DNA of 64,000 nucleotides from Xestospongia muta (taxonomy: Eukaryota; Porifera; Demospongiae; Haplosclerida; Petrosiidae), in NCBI GenBank assembly GCA_963693285.1, contig OY848924.1, forward strand, positions 681,501 to 745,500. The letters are read 5' to 3'. Below, piece after piece: positions 63,994-64,000 of the stretch. The notes beneath the pieces were generated by a model that searched no databases, was not told the DNA's origin, and saw only the letters and a program-made list of their open reading frames with translations. The position numbers and the translations under genes are program-made. How positions within the stretch are numbered: the stretch's first letter is position 1; every line of letters begins with the position of its first letter.

Positions 63994-64000
63994 ATTGTGG

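Noticed and set aside
1..64000. tRNA, rRNA or bacterial operons
   Set aside because: No cloverleaf, rRNA motif or bacterial gene structure was seen. Split exons with GT-AG introns show a eukaryotic locus.

Overview
This is eukaryotic nuclear DNA, very A+T rich. It is dominated by one family of multi-exon genes that read left to right. Three things suggest a marine invertebrate, most likely a demosponge such as Amphimedon: many one-repeat ankyrin exons, ZU5-UPA-death modules, and fragments of a Ty3/gypsy element of the K02A2.6-like type. That identification is inference; no marker gene is present. I built the gene models by finding AG|exon|GT boundaries and checking that the frames join. No transcript evidence was available.

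Layout. (1) 124-50699, gene 1a: a short first coding exon, then 35 intact ankyrin exons and a ZU5-like exon that breaks off. Most of this gene lies in three tandem segmental copies: unit 1 about 4652-15786, unit 2 about 15787-37227, unit 3 about 37228-48358. Units 1 and 3 are nearly identical and share an internal deletion of about 9.7 kb. Each unit carries an internally deleted LTR retrotransposon, a 675-bp ankyrin exon-intron array (3, 4 and 3 copies) and several TIR elements. (2) 50724-54891, gene 1b: a paralogue without its own first exon, joined head-on to the broken end of gene 1a. It encodes ankyrin repeats, ZU5, UPA, a death-like domain with an in-frame stop, a partly duplicated linker and a C-terminal membrane anchor. 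(3) 54892-58322: intergenic DNA with a 58-bp minisatellite and a 155-bp direct repeat. (4) 58323-63993, gene 2: the intact reference member, with ankyrin repeats, ZU5, UPA, death-like domain and proline-rich linker. It ends in a segment that closely resembles the vinculin tail.

How it fits together. Nearly every ankyrin exon is 99 or 102 bp and starts and ends in phase 0. Exons can therefore be duplicated, lost or skipped without breaking the frame. The C-terminal cassette also joins at a phase-0 boundary and differs between paralogues: a membrane anchor in gene 1b and a vinculin-tail-like module in gene 2. The locus looks like a fast-changing set of ankyrin-ZU5-death proteins whose recognition array and output end both vary. 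The near-identical units 1 and 3 could partly be an assembly artefact, which long reads would settle.
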